The notes below the pieces were generated by a model. It had not been told where the DNA came from. It did not search any database and was given only the letters and a program-made list of their open reading frames with translations. This document shows positions 40,441-49,197 of a stretch of 64,000 bases of DNA, piece by piece. The stretch's first letter is position 1; every line of letters starts with the position of its first letter. Made by a program: the position numbers and the translations under genes. The DNA is from Agathobaculum desmolans ATCC 43058 (GTDB lineage Bacteria; Bacillota; Clostridia; Oscillospirales; Butyricicoccaceae). The stretch is taken from assembly GCF_000701665.1 (NCBI RefSeq), contig NZ_JNJN01000004.1:1-64000 (forward strand), in the 5' to 3' direction.

Positions 40441-42399
40441 TTGAAAGGAAAGATGAAGGGCTTCGGCCTTTACCTGATTATTCTGGTGCTTTTGCTGGCA
40501 GGCGTCAGCTATGTAGTCAGTCAGTCGCAGCAGGCGGAACCGGTATCCTATTCGGATGTGTATACGTATTTCAGCGATGGACAGGTCAGCGAATACCAGC
40601 TTGAAGGCGGTACACTGACCATGCGGCTGAAGGAAAACAACCGTGTGGTGACCTATGAGCTGGGTGATTACGAAAGCATTTGGTGGAGCCAGCTCGGCGC
40701 GACGATCGACGAGCAGATGCAGAACGGCACGCTGACCCGTGTTGATTATGTAACAACTACCATGCCTTGGTGGGCGCAGTTCCTGCCGTATGTCATTTTG
40801 CTGGTGCTGCTTGGTGCATTCTGGTATTTTATGATGAACAAGCAGTCCGGCGGCGGCGCAGGACCGATGCAGTTCGGCAAGGCGCGTGCCCGTCTGGCAC
40901 AGGATGACAAGCGCAAGGTTACCTTTGCGGATGTAGCTGGTGCGGATGAAGAAAAGGCGGAGCTGCAGGAAATCGTTGAGTTCCTCAAAAACCCGCAGAA
41001 ATTCGTGCAGATCGGTGCGCGCATCCCTAAGGGTGTACTGCTGGTCGGCCCTCCGGGCACCGGCAAAACGCTGATTGCCCGCGCGGTGGCCGGTGAGGCG
41101 GGCGTACCGTTCCTGTCGATCTCGGGTTCGGATTTCGTTGAGCTGTATGTCGGCGTGGGCGCGTCCCGTGTGCGCGATCTGTTTGAGCAGGCCAAGAAGA
41201 ACGCCCCGGCGATCGTGTTCATTGATGAGATTGACGCGGTCGGCCGTCAACGCGGCGCCGGTCTGGGCGGCGGTCACGATGAACGGGAGCAGACGCTCAA
41301 CCAGCTGCTCGTTGAGATGGATGGTTTCGGCGCGAACGAGGGCGTTATCGTCATCGCAGCCACCAACCGTAAGGATATTTTGGATAACGCGCTGCTGCGT
41401 CCCGGCCGTTTTGACCGTCAGGTCTATGTTGGTGCACCTGATGTTAAGGGTCGTGAGGCGATCCTCAAGGTGCATGCGCGTAATAAGCAGTTTGATCCGG
41501 ACGTTAAGTTTGCAGATATCGCGAAAACGACCGCAGGCTTTACCGGTGCGGATCTGGAAAACCTGCTCAACGAAGCCGCACTAATGGCGGCTCGCCGCAA
41601 TAAAAAGCTGATCACGCAGGAGGAGATCGAGGAATCCCTGCTCAAGGTAGTCATGGGTGTGGAGAAAAAGAGCCATATCATTACGGACAAGGATAAGCGT
41701 TTGACCGCCTTCCATGAGGCCGGCCATGCAATTTGTTTCCATGTGCTGCCGACGCAGGATCCGGTGCATCACGTCACCATTATCCCGCGTTCGTCCGGTG
41801 CGGGCGGCTTTACCATGCCACTGCCGGAAGAGGATCAGGCGTACCGCACGCGCAGCTATATGGAAGAGTATATCATTGTTTGTCTGGGCGGCCGCGTAGC
41901 GGAAGAACTGACAATGGAGGATATTTCCACCGGTGCGTACGGCGATATCAAGCAGGCGACCCAGATGGCGCGCGCCATGGTCACCAGCTACGGTATGAGC
42001 GAAAAAATCGGTCCGATCGACTATGGTTCGGATAACGGGGAAATTTTCCTTGGCCGCGATTTTGCAGCGGGCAAGGGCTATTCCGAGGTCAAGGCGGCGG
42101 AGATCGACGATGAGATCCACCGCATCATCGAGGAGGCTTACCGCGGCTGTAAGAAGCTGTTGACCGAGCACATGGCAGAGATGACGCGTGTAGCGGAGTA
42201 TTTGATCCGTAACGAGACGATGGATGGCGAGACCTTTATCAAGGTGTTCAACAACGAGGTCGTGCCGGATAAAATCGTTGGAGAGGATCTGATGACCGAG
42301 CTGAAGGAAGAACTCGAAGCCAAGTCGGCTGAAGCGGCAGCACCTGCTGCGGAGCCGTCGGCGGAAACCGTTTCCGAAAATGCGGAAAACGACAAATAA
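40441..42399 (+). CDS. ftsH: ATP-dependent zinc metalloprotease FtsH
   Basis: A 652-residue membrane-bound AAA+ protease. Two helices (about 7-25 and 104-125) enclose an external domain. Walker A GPPGTGKT starts at residue 203, the second-region motif is [13 protein letters not shown], the arginine-finger region is [15 protein letters not shown], and the zinc site HEAGH starts at residue 425. The C-terminal tail is Ala/Glu rich. Start TTG 40441 follows GGAAGAGGTG; ATG 40453 is too close to its purine run. It degrades misfolded membrane proteins and regulators. Confidence 0.96.
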   Translation: MKGKMKGFGLYLIILVLLLAGVSYVVSQSQQAEPVSYSDVYTYFSDGQVSEYQLEGGTLTMRLKENNRVVTYELGDYESIWWSQLGATIDEQMQNGTLTRVDYVTTTMPWWAQFLPYVILLVLLGAFWYFMMNKQSGGGAGPMQFGKARARLAQDDKRKVTFADVAGADEEKAELQEIVEFLKNPQKFVQIGARIPKGVLLVGPPGTGKTLIARAVAGEAGVPFLSISGSDFVELYVGVGASRVRDLFEQAKKNAPAIVFIDEIDAVGRQRGAGLGGGHDEREQTLNQLLVEMDGFGANEGVIVIAATNRKDILDNALLRPGRFDRQVYVGAPDVKGREAILKVHARNKQFDPDVKFADIAKTTAGFTGADLENLLNEAALMAARRNKKLITQEEIEESLLKVVMGVEKKSHIITDKDKRLTAFHEAGHAICFHVLPTQDPVHHVTIIPRSSGAGGFTMPLPEEDQAYRTRSYMEEYIIVCLGGRVAEELTMEDISTGAYGDIKQATQMARAMVTSYGMSEKIGPIDYGSDNGEIFLGRDFAAGKGYSEVKAAEIDDEIHRIIEEAYRGCKKLLTEHMAEMTRVAEYLIRNETMDGETFIKVFNNEVVPDKIVGEDLMTELKEELEAKSAEAAAPAAEPSAETVSENAENDK

Positions 42400-42406
42400 A
42401 GAAGTG

Positions 42407-42431
42407 ATCCCACGGCAAATTGCCGTGGGAT
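42407..42431 (+). terminator. Terminator of the gdpP-ftsH block
   Basis: Stem ATCCCACGGCA/TGCCGTGGGAT with a three-base loop, followed by ATTTCTTTG. Confidence 0.88.
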
Positions 42432-42443
42432 ATTTCTTTGCCC

Positions 42444-42513
42444 AAATGTAAAAAAGTATTGACATTTTAGGTATCAGTGGGTATGATGAAAATGTAAAAA
42501 GAGTTTGACATTT
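42444..42513 (+). promoter_or_regulatory. Promoter bracketed by two copies of an AAATGT-N12-ACATTT operator
   Basis: TTGACA (42459-42464), 17 bases, TATGAT (42482-42487). Two near-identical units with the same spacing, AAATGT-N12-ACATTT, occupy 42444-42467 (over the -35) and 42490-42513 (just after the -10). They are probable binding sites of the XRE protein encoded at 43026, letting it repress its own operon by occupying both sides of the promoter. Confidence 0.72.
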
Positions 42514-42538
42514 TGGAGATAGAACGGGAGGATGACAT

Positions 42539-43021
42539 ATGAAGATCAAGATGTATCTGCTGATGGCGCTGCCGCTTATTATACTGGGCGGAATCCTTGC
42601 ATTTTCTGTTTGGCTTGGAAAGAAAGACTGGAGGAACGGAAAAGAACCCCGACCGTGGGTGATCGGTGTGGCGGAAAGAATTGGTTTGCAGCCGGGCATG
42701 AATCGTGCCGATGAGATGGAGCGCATGATTCAGTATAAGGCGGTTTCGTGGGCCTATCTGGTTGTGATGATCGGGCTGGCAGCGCTGAATTTTTATGAAG
42801 TGTTTGTCAATGGCGGAAAATTACCGCTTACGAATTTGATTTTGCTGGCTGGCGTTTTAACGCAGTCGATTTCTGTGCTTGTGCTGCGCAATCGCAGCAC
42901 TCAGGGAGACGAAGAATATAAACCCTATCCGCTTTGGAAAACGCTTGCGATTGTGCTGGGATTTAGTGTTGCAGTAGCCGCATTGGGGGCACTGTTTGCG
43001 ATTGCAATTATGGTAGTATAA
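42539..43021 (+). CDS. Hypothetical membrane protein paired with an XRE repressor
   Basis: A 160-residue protein with four predicted membrane helices: residues 5-25 (YLLMALPLIILGGILAFSV), about 75-92, about 100-120 and about 135-158. I do not recognise a named family. Start ATG follows GGGAGGATG. It lies five bases ahead of the helix-turn-helix gene, in the two-gene layout (small membrane protein plus short XRE regulator) common in Firmicutes, where the regulator controls the pair. Role possibly in stress response or immunity to an envelope-active compound; this is inference. Confidence 0.75.
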   Translation: MKIKMYLLMALPLIILGGILAFSVWLGKKDWRNGKEPRPWVIGVAERIGLQPGMNRADEMERMIQYKAVSWAYLVVMIGLAALNFYEVFVNGGKLPLTNLILLAGVLTQSISVLVLRNRSTQGDEEYKPYPLWKTLAIVLGFSVAVAALGALFAIAIMVV

Positions 43022-43025
43022 GCGC

Positions 43026-43220
43026 ATGAAAAACTGTATCAAAGAGCTGCGGCGTGCGCGCGGTCTGCGGCAGGAAGATTTGGCCGGTTTGTTAGGGGTG
43101 TCGCGCCAGACAATCGTGGCAATGGAGAATAATAAATATGACCCGACGCTGGAACTGGCGATGAAGGTGGCGCGTCTGCTGGGGCGTCCGGTGGAAGATA
43201 TTTTCTTTTTGGAAGCGTAA
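43026..43220 (+). CDS. XRE-family helix-turn-helix regulator, minimal
   Basis: A 64-residue protein that is little more than a Cro/CI-type DNA-binding domain: MKNCIKELRRARGLRQEDLAGLLGVSRQTIVAMENNKYDPTL and a short tail MKVARLLGRPVEDIFFLEA. This matches the YozG/SinR-like one-domain regulators in Firmicutes. It shares an operon with the membrane protein upstream and probably binds the duplicated operator at 42444-42513. Confidence 0.88.
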   Translation: MKNCIKELRRARGLRQEDLAGLLGVSRQTIVAMENNKYDPTLELAMKVARLLGRPVEDIFFLEA

Positions 43221-43227
43221 CATGAAA

Positions 43228-43252
43228 ACGCACAGGCATAATGCCTGTGCGT
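43228..43252 (+). terminator. Terminator of the XRE operon
   Basis: Stem ACGCACAGGCA/TGCCTGTGCGT with a TAA loop. There is no T tract because the hairpin-element fragment begins directly after it. Confidence 0.75.
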
Positions 43253-43283
43253 GAGCCTGTCGAAAACTTCGTTTTTCTGATAG
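43253..43283. repeat. Single-hairpin remnant of the terminator-associated element
   Basis: GAGCCTGTCGAAAACTTCG followed by a partly decayed complementary arm (GTTTTTCTGATAG). It matches the outer hairpin of the 61.7-kb and 29.7-kb copies, and like them begins immediately after a terminator stem. Confidence 0.6.
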
Positions 43284-43286
43284 TTT

Positions 43287-43318
43287 ACAGCCCATATCCG
43301 ATACCGGATATGGGCTGT
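43287..43318 (-). terminator. Terminator of the SNF symporter gene
   Basis: A perfect 13-bp stem ACAGCCCATATCC/GGATATGGGCTGT. On the minus strand it follows the symporter stop; it may also back up termination of the XRE operon. Confidence 0.8.
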
Positions 43319-43347
43319 AAAGGCAAATGCTATATTTGTTTGAAAAA

Positions 43348-44673
43348 TCATCCGATGCCGCCGGGAATCACAAAGCTGCAAATGACAACGATGGCTGCAA
43401 GGAATACGTATACATATTTGGCCAATGGGTCAAACAAGGGGCTGAGGGGCTTGTCACGGCCCTCCATCAGCTCGGTCTTGATCCGTTTGGTGCCAAGCAC
43501 CCAGTAGATCATTACCGCACCGAGGATCGCACCGATGGGTACCACATACAGGGTGATAATATCCATCCAGCGGCCCATCAGCGGTTCCTTTTCGATGAAC
43601 AGGCCGACGGCCAGCGTTGCCGCGCCGGCCAGCAGCACGGCGGGCTTGCGGTTCATCTTCAGGCGCGTCTGCGCAGCTTCGGAAACCGCTTCCAGCATAT
43701 TCGCCAGCGAGGTGATACCGGCAAACAGTACCGAGATGAAGAACAGCAGCGCAAACAGCCGGCCGGCCGGCATCTGCTGGAATACGCGGGGAAGGGTGAT
43801 GAACAACAGGCTGGGACCGGCAGCCGGGTCCAGCCCGAACGAAAACACTGCGGGCAGAATCGCAAAGCCTGCCAGCATGGCGGCGCAGGTATCCAGTACA
43901 GCGGTCATGCAGGAGGAATGGACGACATCCTCTTTTTTGGACAGGTAGGAGCCGTAGATGATCATACCCGAACCGGTGACCGACAGGGAGAAGAATGCCT
44001 GTCCCATCGCATAGATCCAGGTTTTGGGATTGAGCAGGTACTCCCACTGGGGAACCAGCAGATATTTGTAGCCTTGGATCGCACCCGGCAGGAAGGCAAC
44101 GCGCACAGCGATGATAAGAAACAGGATGAAGAAGGCGGGCATCATGACCTTATTGATTTTTTCGATACCGCCCGATACACCGAAAATCAGAATGGCGATC
44201 GTGATCAGCACAACGATCACATGCCACGGCACACTGGAAAGATGGGTCGCGCTCATTTCTGCGAAAAATGCTTCCGGTTCAGTGGTCATCAGCGATCCGG
44301 TGAGTGCGCCGAATGCCGAGCGAACGACCCAGCCGACGATAATTGAGTAACCGATGGCGATGCCGAGCGAACCGAACAGCGGGATCGCACCTAAAAACGC
44401 GCCGCCCTTTTTGCCGCGGGTCTGCATTGCGTATTCATAAGAACCGATCGGGCCGGTGCCGGTCAGACGTCCGAAGGCAAATTCGCCGGAAAGGCCGACA
44501 TAGCCGAACAGGGCGACGAACAGCAGATAGGGGATGAGAAAGGCGGCGCCGCCGTACTGTCCCGTCCGGTAGGGGAACATCCAGATGTTGCCCATGCCGA
44601 CAGCCGAGCCGACGGCTGCAAGCACAAAGCCAACTTTGGATGTGAAGGTTCCGTTTTTGCTTTTTTGATTCAT
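43348..44673 (-). CDS. Sodium-dependent transporter, SNF/NSS family
   Basis: A 441-residue Na+-coupled symporter with the LeuT fold. The first helix carries FVLAAVGSAVGMGNIWMFPY, the unwound sodium and substrate site of the family; SLSVTGSGMIIYGSYL and FSFGLDPAAGPSLLFITLP follow. Bacterial members take up amino acids such as tryptophan, tyrosine or alanine; substrate here unknown. Start at 44673 follows GGAGAG; the long upstream open frame is not coding. Confidence 0.93.
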   Translation of the reverse strand: MNQKSKNGTFTSKVGFVLAAVGSAVGMGNIWMFPYRTGQYGGAAFLIPYLLFVALFGYVGLSGEFAFGRLTGTGPIGSYEYAMQTRGKKGGAFLGAIPLFGSLGIAIGYSIIVGWVVRSAFGALTGSLMTTEPEAFFAEMSATHLSSVPWHVIVVLITIAILIFGVSGGIEKINKVMMPAFFILFLIIAVRVAFLPGAIQGYKYLLVPQWEYLLNPKTWIYAMGQAFFSLSVTGSGMIIYGSYLSKKEDVVHSSCMTAVLDTCAAMLAGFAILPAVFSFGLDPAAGPSLLFITLPRVFQQMPAGRLFALLFFISVLFAGITSLANMLEAVSEAAQTRLKMNRKPAVLLAGAATLAVGLFIEKEPLMGRWMDIITLYVVPIGAILGAVMIYWVLGTKRIKTELMEGRDKPLSPLFDPLAKYVYVFLAAIVVICSFVIPGGIG

Positions 44674-44828
44674 TGTTTTACTCTCCGATCTTTTGTCATA
44701 CAGACTTTTATAGTATATCACATCACTATGAATCATGCTATATATGATTTCACCAGAAAGCAACAGGAAGTTTGTCATATCCCACAAAAGCGCGCGCGGA
44801 TTATCGGGAATTTTATCAGTTCTTCTCT

Positions 44829-44857
44829 TGCGTGCAGGGACGCTGTATGGTATGATA
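44829..44857 (+). promoter_or_regulatory. Promoter of the ACT-hom-thrB-lysC operon
   Basis: TTGCGT (44829-44834), 17 bases, TATGAT (44852-44857). No T-box or lysine riboswitch was seen between it and the first gene. Confidence 0.6.
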
Positions 44858-44905
44858 ATACAGTGCGAGAAAGACAGTTGTCTTTTCAGGGAGGACAGAA
44901 AACGC

Positions 44906-45346
44906 ATGGTAAAACCCAAATACTATCTGGTTGAACGCACGCTGCTGCCGGAGGTATTCCAGCGTGTGATCGAGGCAAACGAAGCGATTGCTTCGGGACG
45001 CGCAGCAACAGCAAGCGAAGCGGCCAAGATTGCCGGTTTGTCGCGCAGTGCGTATTATAAGTATAAGGATGGCGTACGGCCTTTTTTCGAGGCGACGACC
45101 GACCGGATCGTCACGTTTCACTTTATGCTGCACGACCAGCCCGGCGTCCTGTCCAGTATTCTGGGGCTGATGGCGCGTTCGGGCGCAAACCTGCTTACGG
45201 TCAATCAGTCGATCCCGATGCGCGGGCAGGCTTCGGTTACGATTTCTGCACGGACAGGCGAGATGAAATATTCCGCAGAAGAGCTGATCCGCCGGGCAGA
45301 AGGGCTGGAGGGCGTCAATAAGGTTGAGATACTTGCATCTGAATAA
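44906..45346 (+). CDS. ACT domain-containing protein (UPF0735/PheB-like)
   Basis: A 146-residue protein. A short N-terminal helical region with HTH-like pattern (ASEAAKIAGLSRSAYYKYKDGV, residues about 33-55) precedes an ACT domain (about 70-146; VTFHFMLHDQPGVLSSILGLM). In Firmicutes this gene sits upstream of hom and is thought to sense an amino acid and regulate threonine or aromatic pathway genes. Start ATG 44906 follows CAGGGAGG. It leads the threonine operon. Confidence 0.88.
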   Translation: MVKPKYYLVERTLLPEVFQRVIEANEAIASGRAATASEAAKIAGLSRSAYYKYKDGVRPFFEATTDRIVTFHFMLHDQPGVLSSILGLMARSGANLLTVNQSIPMRGQASVTISARTGEMKYSAEELIRRAEGLEGVNKVEILASE

Positions 45347-45376
45347 ATAAGAACCAACGGAAAGGAAATAGACAGT

Positions 45377-46588
45377 ATGATAAAAGCAGCAATCATGGGG
45401 CATGGTACGGTTGGCTCGGGTGTGTACGAGGTGTTTGAGATGAATGCCGATAAGATCGCCCGTGTGGTCGGTGAACCGGTCGAGGTAAAATATGTACTGG
45501 ATCTGCGCGATTTTTCCGCGCTGCCCTACGGACATAAATTTGTAACCGATTTTTCCGTGATCGAAAACGATCCCGAAGTGCAGGTCGTTGCTGAGGTCAT
45601 GGGCGGCGTCGGTGCGGCGTATGAGTTTACCAAGCGCTGCTTACAGGCGGGCAAGAGTGTGTGTACCTCCAACAAAGAGCTGGTTGCTACCCGCGGCGAA
45701 GAGCTGCTCAAGATCGCAGAGGAGCACGGCGTGAACTATATGTTCGAGGCGTCGGTTGGCGGCGGTATCCCGATCATCCGCCCCATGCTGCAATGTTTGG
45801 CGGCCAACGAGTTTAATGAGATCTGCGGCATCCTCAACGGCACCACCAATTATATCCTGACGCAGATGATCCACAACGGCGTTACCTTTGAGGATGCGCT
45901 CAAGCAGGCGCAGCTTAACGGCTATGCTGAAAAGGATCCCACGGCGGATATCGAAGGGCATGACGCCTGCCGTAAAATCTGCATTCTGGCAGATCTGGCT
46001 TTCGGCGATAAATTTGATCCGGATGAAGTATCCTGCGAGGGTATCACCCACATTACGCTGGAGGATGTGGCGAATGCCGATAAGCTGGGCTGTGTGATCA
46101 AACTGATCGGCCGCACGGTGCGCTGCGGGGACGGAACGGCCTATGCTTACGTTGCGCCGCATCTGATCCCCAAGGATAACCTGTTGGCATCGGTTGAGGA
46201 TGTGTTCAATGCCATCATGGTAAACGGAAACGCAACCGGTGATGTGATGTTTTACGGCAAGGGCGCCGGTAAGCTGGCAACGGCTTCGGCAGTAGCGGCG
46301 GATATGCTGGACTGTCTGGAACATGCCGGCCGTCGTCGGCGTATTATGTGGGGCGATGGTTCCAAGCATCTGCTGCGCCCGCTGGATGAGCTGCAAAGTG
46401 CATGGTATGTCCGCTATCGCGGCGCACGTAAGGAACTGGAAACTGTGCTACCGGTGGAAAGCTTGGCAGAACCGGCAGAGGGTGTGCTGGTTGCACGGAC
46501 CGGCCGCCTGACCACTGCAGAGATGCGCAGCCGTATGGAAACGCTGAATAGCTGCGGTACGGTGCATGCTGCGATGCGTATACTGTAA
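45377..46588 (+). CDS. hom: Homoserine dehydrogenase
   Basis: A 403-residue NAD(P)-dependent enzyme that reduces aspartate semialdehyde to homoserine. The N-terminal nucleotide loop MGHGTVGSGVYEV, the dehydrogenase motifs FEASVGGGIPIIRPM, GILNGTTNYIL and YAEKDPTADIEGHDACRKICILADLAF, with the catalytic Lys/Asp, are all present. The C-terminus is shorter than ACT-containing forms, so feedback control may differ. Start follows GGAAAGG. Second gene of the operon. Confidence 0.95.
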   Translation: MIKAAIMGHGTVGSGVYEVFEMNADKIARVVGEPVEVKYVLDLRDFSALPYGHKFVTDFSVIENDPEVQVVAEVMGGVGAAYEFTKRCLQAGKSVCTSNKELVATRGEELLKIAEEHGVNYMFEASVGGGIPIIRPMLQCLAANEFNEICGILNGTTNYILTQMIHNGVTFEDALKQAQLNGYAEKDPTADIEGHDACRKICILADLAFGDKFDPDEVSCEGITHITLEDVANADKLGCVIKLIGRTVRCGDGTAYAYVAPHLIPKDNLLASVEDVFNAIMVNGNATGDVMFYGKGAGKLATASAVAADMLDCLEHAGRRRRIMWGDGSKHLLRPLDELQSAWYVRYRGARKELETVLPVESLAEPAEGVLVARTGRLTTAEMRSRMETLNSCGTVHAAMRIL

Positions 46589-46602
46589 AGGGAGGAAAGA
46601 CA

Positions 46603-47493
46603 ATGGTTCGTGTGACGGTTCCGGCAACAAGCGCTAACATGGGTTCGGGTTATGACAGCATCGGCATTGCGTTGGAGCTGTACAATGTGATCGATCTGGA
46701 GGAAAGCGATCATATTGATATTTCGGATAAAAACGGACAGTTTGTGCCGAAGGATGCGCGCAACCTGATTTACCAGTGTGCAAAGCGTGTTTATGATGAG
46801 TGCGGACGGCCGCTTTCCGGTTTGAAGATCGTGGAGGATTGTGCGATCCCGCAGACACGCGGCCTCGGTTCCTCTTCTGCCTGCACGGTAGCAGGTATTA
46901 TGGGTGCGAACGCGCTGCTGGGCGAGCCGCTTGACCGGCAGGCTGTGATCGATCTCGCAGCGACGATCGAGGGTCATCCGGATAATTCTACCCCGGCGAT
47001 CCTCGGCGGCTTTTGTGTGGCGCTGCTGGAGAACGGCCATGTGCATCAGGTGCGCGTGCCGGTGCACAGTGCGATCGATTTTGTGGTGTTCATTCCGGAT
47101 TTTAAGCTGTCGACCGAAAAGGCGCGTGCGGCGCTGCCGAAAACGATCGACCATCGTGATGCGGTGTTCAATCTGGCACGGGCGGCACTGCTGGCCGGCA
47201 GCCTGACGACGGGCCGCCTCGAAAATCTGGATGTGGCAACTGGTGACTGCCTGCACCAGCCGTACCGGTTCGGTTTGATCGAAAACGGCGAGGATATCGT
47301 GCGGGAAGCCAAAGCGCTGGGCGCACTGGGTGCTTTTATCTCAGGTGCTGGCCCTTCGATCGTGGCAATGGTCTATAAGGGTGACCGGGATTATCTGGCG
47401 CGAGCACAGGCGCTCTGCGCGGAGCAGTATCCGCATTGGAAGGCTGTACAACTGCGCTGTGACGAGGTCGGTGCAACGGTCAAATACATATGA
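46603..47493 (+). CDS. thrB: Homoserine kinase
   Basis: A 296-residue GHMP-family kinase that phosphorylates homoserine for threonine synthesis. It has VTVPATSANMGSGYDSIGIAL at the start and the ATP loop IPQTRGLGSSSACTVAGIMGAN. Start 14 bases after hom behind AAGGGAGGAAAG. No threonine synthase gene is in the window. Confidence 0.94.
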   Translation: MVRVTVPATSANMGSGYDSIGIALELYNVIDLEESDHIDISDKNGQFVPKDARNLIYQCAKRVYDECGRPLSGLKIVEDCAIPQTRGLGSSSACTVAGIMGANALLGEPLDRQAVIDLAATIEGHPDNSTPAILGGFCVALLENGHVHQVRVPVHSAIDFVVFIPDFKLSTEKARAALPKTIDHRDAVFNLARAALLAGSLTTGRLENLDVATGDCLHQPYRFGLIENGEDIVREAKALGALGAFISGAGPSIVAMVYKGDRDYLARAQALCAEQYPHWKAVQLRCDEVGATVKYI

Positions 47494-47543
47494 TGCAGAG
47501 CCGCAGGGTGCGGTTGGCGATATAAGGAGGAAACGAAATCAGT

Positions 47544-48752
47544 ATGAGTCTTATTGTACAGAAATTCGGCGGCACTTCGGTGGCCAATGCTGAGCGTGTG
47601 AGAAATGTTGCGGATATTGTGACCAAAACGGCGCAGGCCGGCAATCAGGTGGTTGTGGTGGTATCCGCGCAGGGCGATACGACTGACGATCTGATTGCCA
47701 AGGCGGCGGAGCTGAACGACCATCCGTCCAAGCGGGAGATGGATGTGCTGCTCAACACGGGCGAGATGATCTCCATGTCGCTGCTGGCGATGGCGATTCA
47801 AAAGCTGGGCTTTTCGGTCGTTTCGCTGACCGGCTGGCAGATCGGTTTGGAAACCAACAGCAATTACTCGGATGCGCGTATTAAGCGGCTTTCTTCGGAG
47901 CGCCTGCGTGCGGAGCTGGATAACGGTAAGATCTGTATTGTGGCGGGTTTTCAGGGCCTGAATAAAATGGGCGATGTGACAACGCTGGGGCGCGGCGGAT
48001 CGGATACGACAGCAGTGGCAATCGCAGCTACGCTGGGCGCTGACCTGTGCCAGATCTATACCGATGTGGACGGCGTGTATACGGCAGACCCGCGTCTGGT
48101 GCCGCGTGCGCACAAGCTGGATGCAATCACCTACGACGAGATGTTGGAGCTGGCTTCGCTCGGTGCACAGGTGCTGCACAACCGTTCGGTCGAAATGGCC
48201 AAGAAGTATAATGTCGACCTTGAGGTCGTTTCGAGCTTTACCCGCAATCCGGGTACCAAAGTCAAGGAGGGTTCTCACATGGAAAAATTGAATGTTTCGG
48301 GTGTAGCCCGTGATAATAACTGCGCGCGTGTTGCCATCATCAATGTTGACGATACCCCGGGCACGGCGTTTAAGGTGTTTTCGTTGATGGCAAAGCACAA
48401 TGTCAATATCGATATCATCCTGCAGTCGGTCGGCCGTGATAACAAAAAGTCGATTTCGTTCACGATCCCGCAGGACGATGCAGAGCGTGTGGCGGAGATT
48501 TTGCAGGATAATGCGGAAATGCTGGGCTATGAGGATGTTTCGATCAATACCAACGTAGCAAAGGTGTCCATCGTGGGCGCGGGCATGGCGTCTTCGGCCG
48601 GTGTGGCTTCCAAAATGTTTGAAGCATTGGCCATGGCGGGCATCAATATCCGCATGATCTCGACCTCGGAGATCAAGATCTCCGTGCTGATCAACGAGGA
48701 GGACAGTGATAAGGCGGTTCGCGCGATCCATGAGGAGTTCTTCGGCGACTGA
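47544..48752 (+). CDS. lysC: Aspartate kinase
   Basis: A 402-residue enzyme that phosphorylates aspartate, the first step to lysine, threonine and methionine. The substrate motif VQKFGGTSVAN opens the protein; GRGGSDTTAVAIAA and the catalytic YTDVDGVYTADPR follow. Two C-terminal ACT domains (about 265-400) include TPGTAFKVFSLMAKHNVNIDI for feedback binding. Start behind AAGGAGGAAACG. Last gene of the threonine operon. Confidence 0.95.
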   Translation: MSLIVQKFGGTSVANAERVRNVADIVTKTAQAGNQVVVVVSAQGDTTDDLIAKAAELNDHPSKREMDVLLNTGEMISMSLLAMAIQKLGFSVVSLTGWQIGLETNSNYSDARIKRLSSERLRAELDNGKICIVAGFQGLNKMGDVTTLGRGGSDTTAVAIAATLGADLCQIYTDVDGVYTADPRLVPRAHKLDAITYDEMLELASLGAQVLHNRSVEMAKKYNVDLEVVSSFTRNPGTKVKEGSHMEKLNVSGVARDNNCARVAIINVDDTPGTAFKVFSLMAKHNVNIDIILQSVGRDNKKSISFTIPQDDAERVAEILQDNAEMLGYEDVSINTNVAKVSIVGAGMASSAGVASKMFEALAMAGINIRMISTSEIKISVLINEEDSDKAVRAIHEEFFGD

Positions 48753-48783
48753 TGATTATTTGATAATTTCGTAACGATCTTTA

Positions 48784-48812
48784 TTGACAGGGACTTTGCA
48801 GTTTGTTATAAT
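48784..48812 (+). promoter_or_regulatory. Consensus sigma-A promoter of the small gene at 48846
   Basis: TTGACA (48784-48789), 17 bases, TATAAT (48807-48812): both boxes are perfect, suggesting high constitutive expression of a 62-residue protein. Confidence 0.85.
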
Positions 48813-48845
48813 ATTGTCAATCCATTCGAAAGGAAGTCCTGTATC

Positions 48846-49034
48846 ATGAAGAAGTTGTGGTGTCTGTTCCGCCGTCGTTTCGCTGCGGCCGAGGATAAAA
48901 TGTGCGTTGCCTTTTCAGAAACCGAAGGGCGCGTGCGTGCCTGCCCTTACGCGACGGAAGAGGAAGCAAAGGCAAAATGTCCGGAATACGCCCAGAATAC
49001 CCGTCACGACGGGGAAGATGAGGGCGTGGAATAA
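48846..49034 (+). CDS. Small hypothetical protein, basic then acidic, with three cysteines
   Basis: A 62-residue frame that starts behind TCGAAAGGAAGTCC. The N-terminal third is basic and aromatic (MKKLWCLFRRRFAAAEDKM), the rest acidic (ATEEEAKAKCPEYA, ending HDGEDEGVE). Cysteines are at 6, 20, 33 and 45, with no CxxC. It has its own consensus promoter and a strong terminator (49064-49087), so it is a genuine transcription unit. I know no family for it. Confidence 0.7.
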   Translation: MKKLWCLFRRRFAAAEDKMCVAFSETEGRVRACPYATEEEAKAKCPEYAQNTRHDGEDEGVE

Positions 49035-49063
49035 TCAATCTGCTGCTCACTGTACATTTGCGT

Positions 49064-49087
49064 AAAAGCCCCGTTTTCGGGGCTTTT
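49064..49087 (+). terminator. Rho-independent terminator
   Basis: Stem AAAAGCCCCG/CGGGGCTTTT with a TTTT loop, then TTTATCG. Confidence 0.95.
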
Positions 49088-49197
49088 TTTATCGAAATAG
49101 GAGAATGCAACCGCTGGTTGACAAAAGGAAACGTCCGGTTGGTGGCGTTTTGGGTAAAAATACAGCACACTGGAAGCAGCAAAGGAGGTGCGGCAAA

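Noticed and set aside
44700-44905. T-box or amino-acid riboswitch before the threonine operon
   Set aside because: No T-box sequence, terminator or lysine-riboswitch core was seen in the leader, which is only about 45 bases after the promoter.
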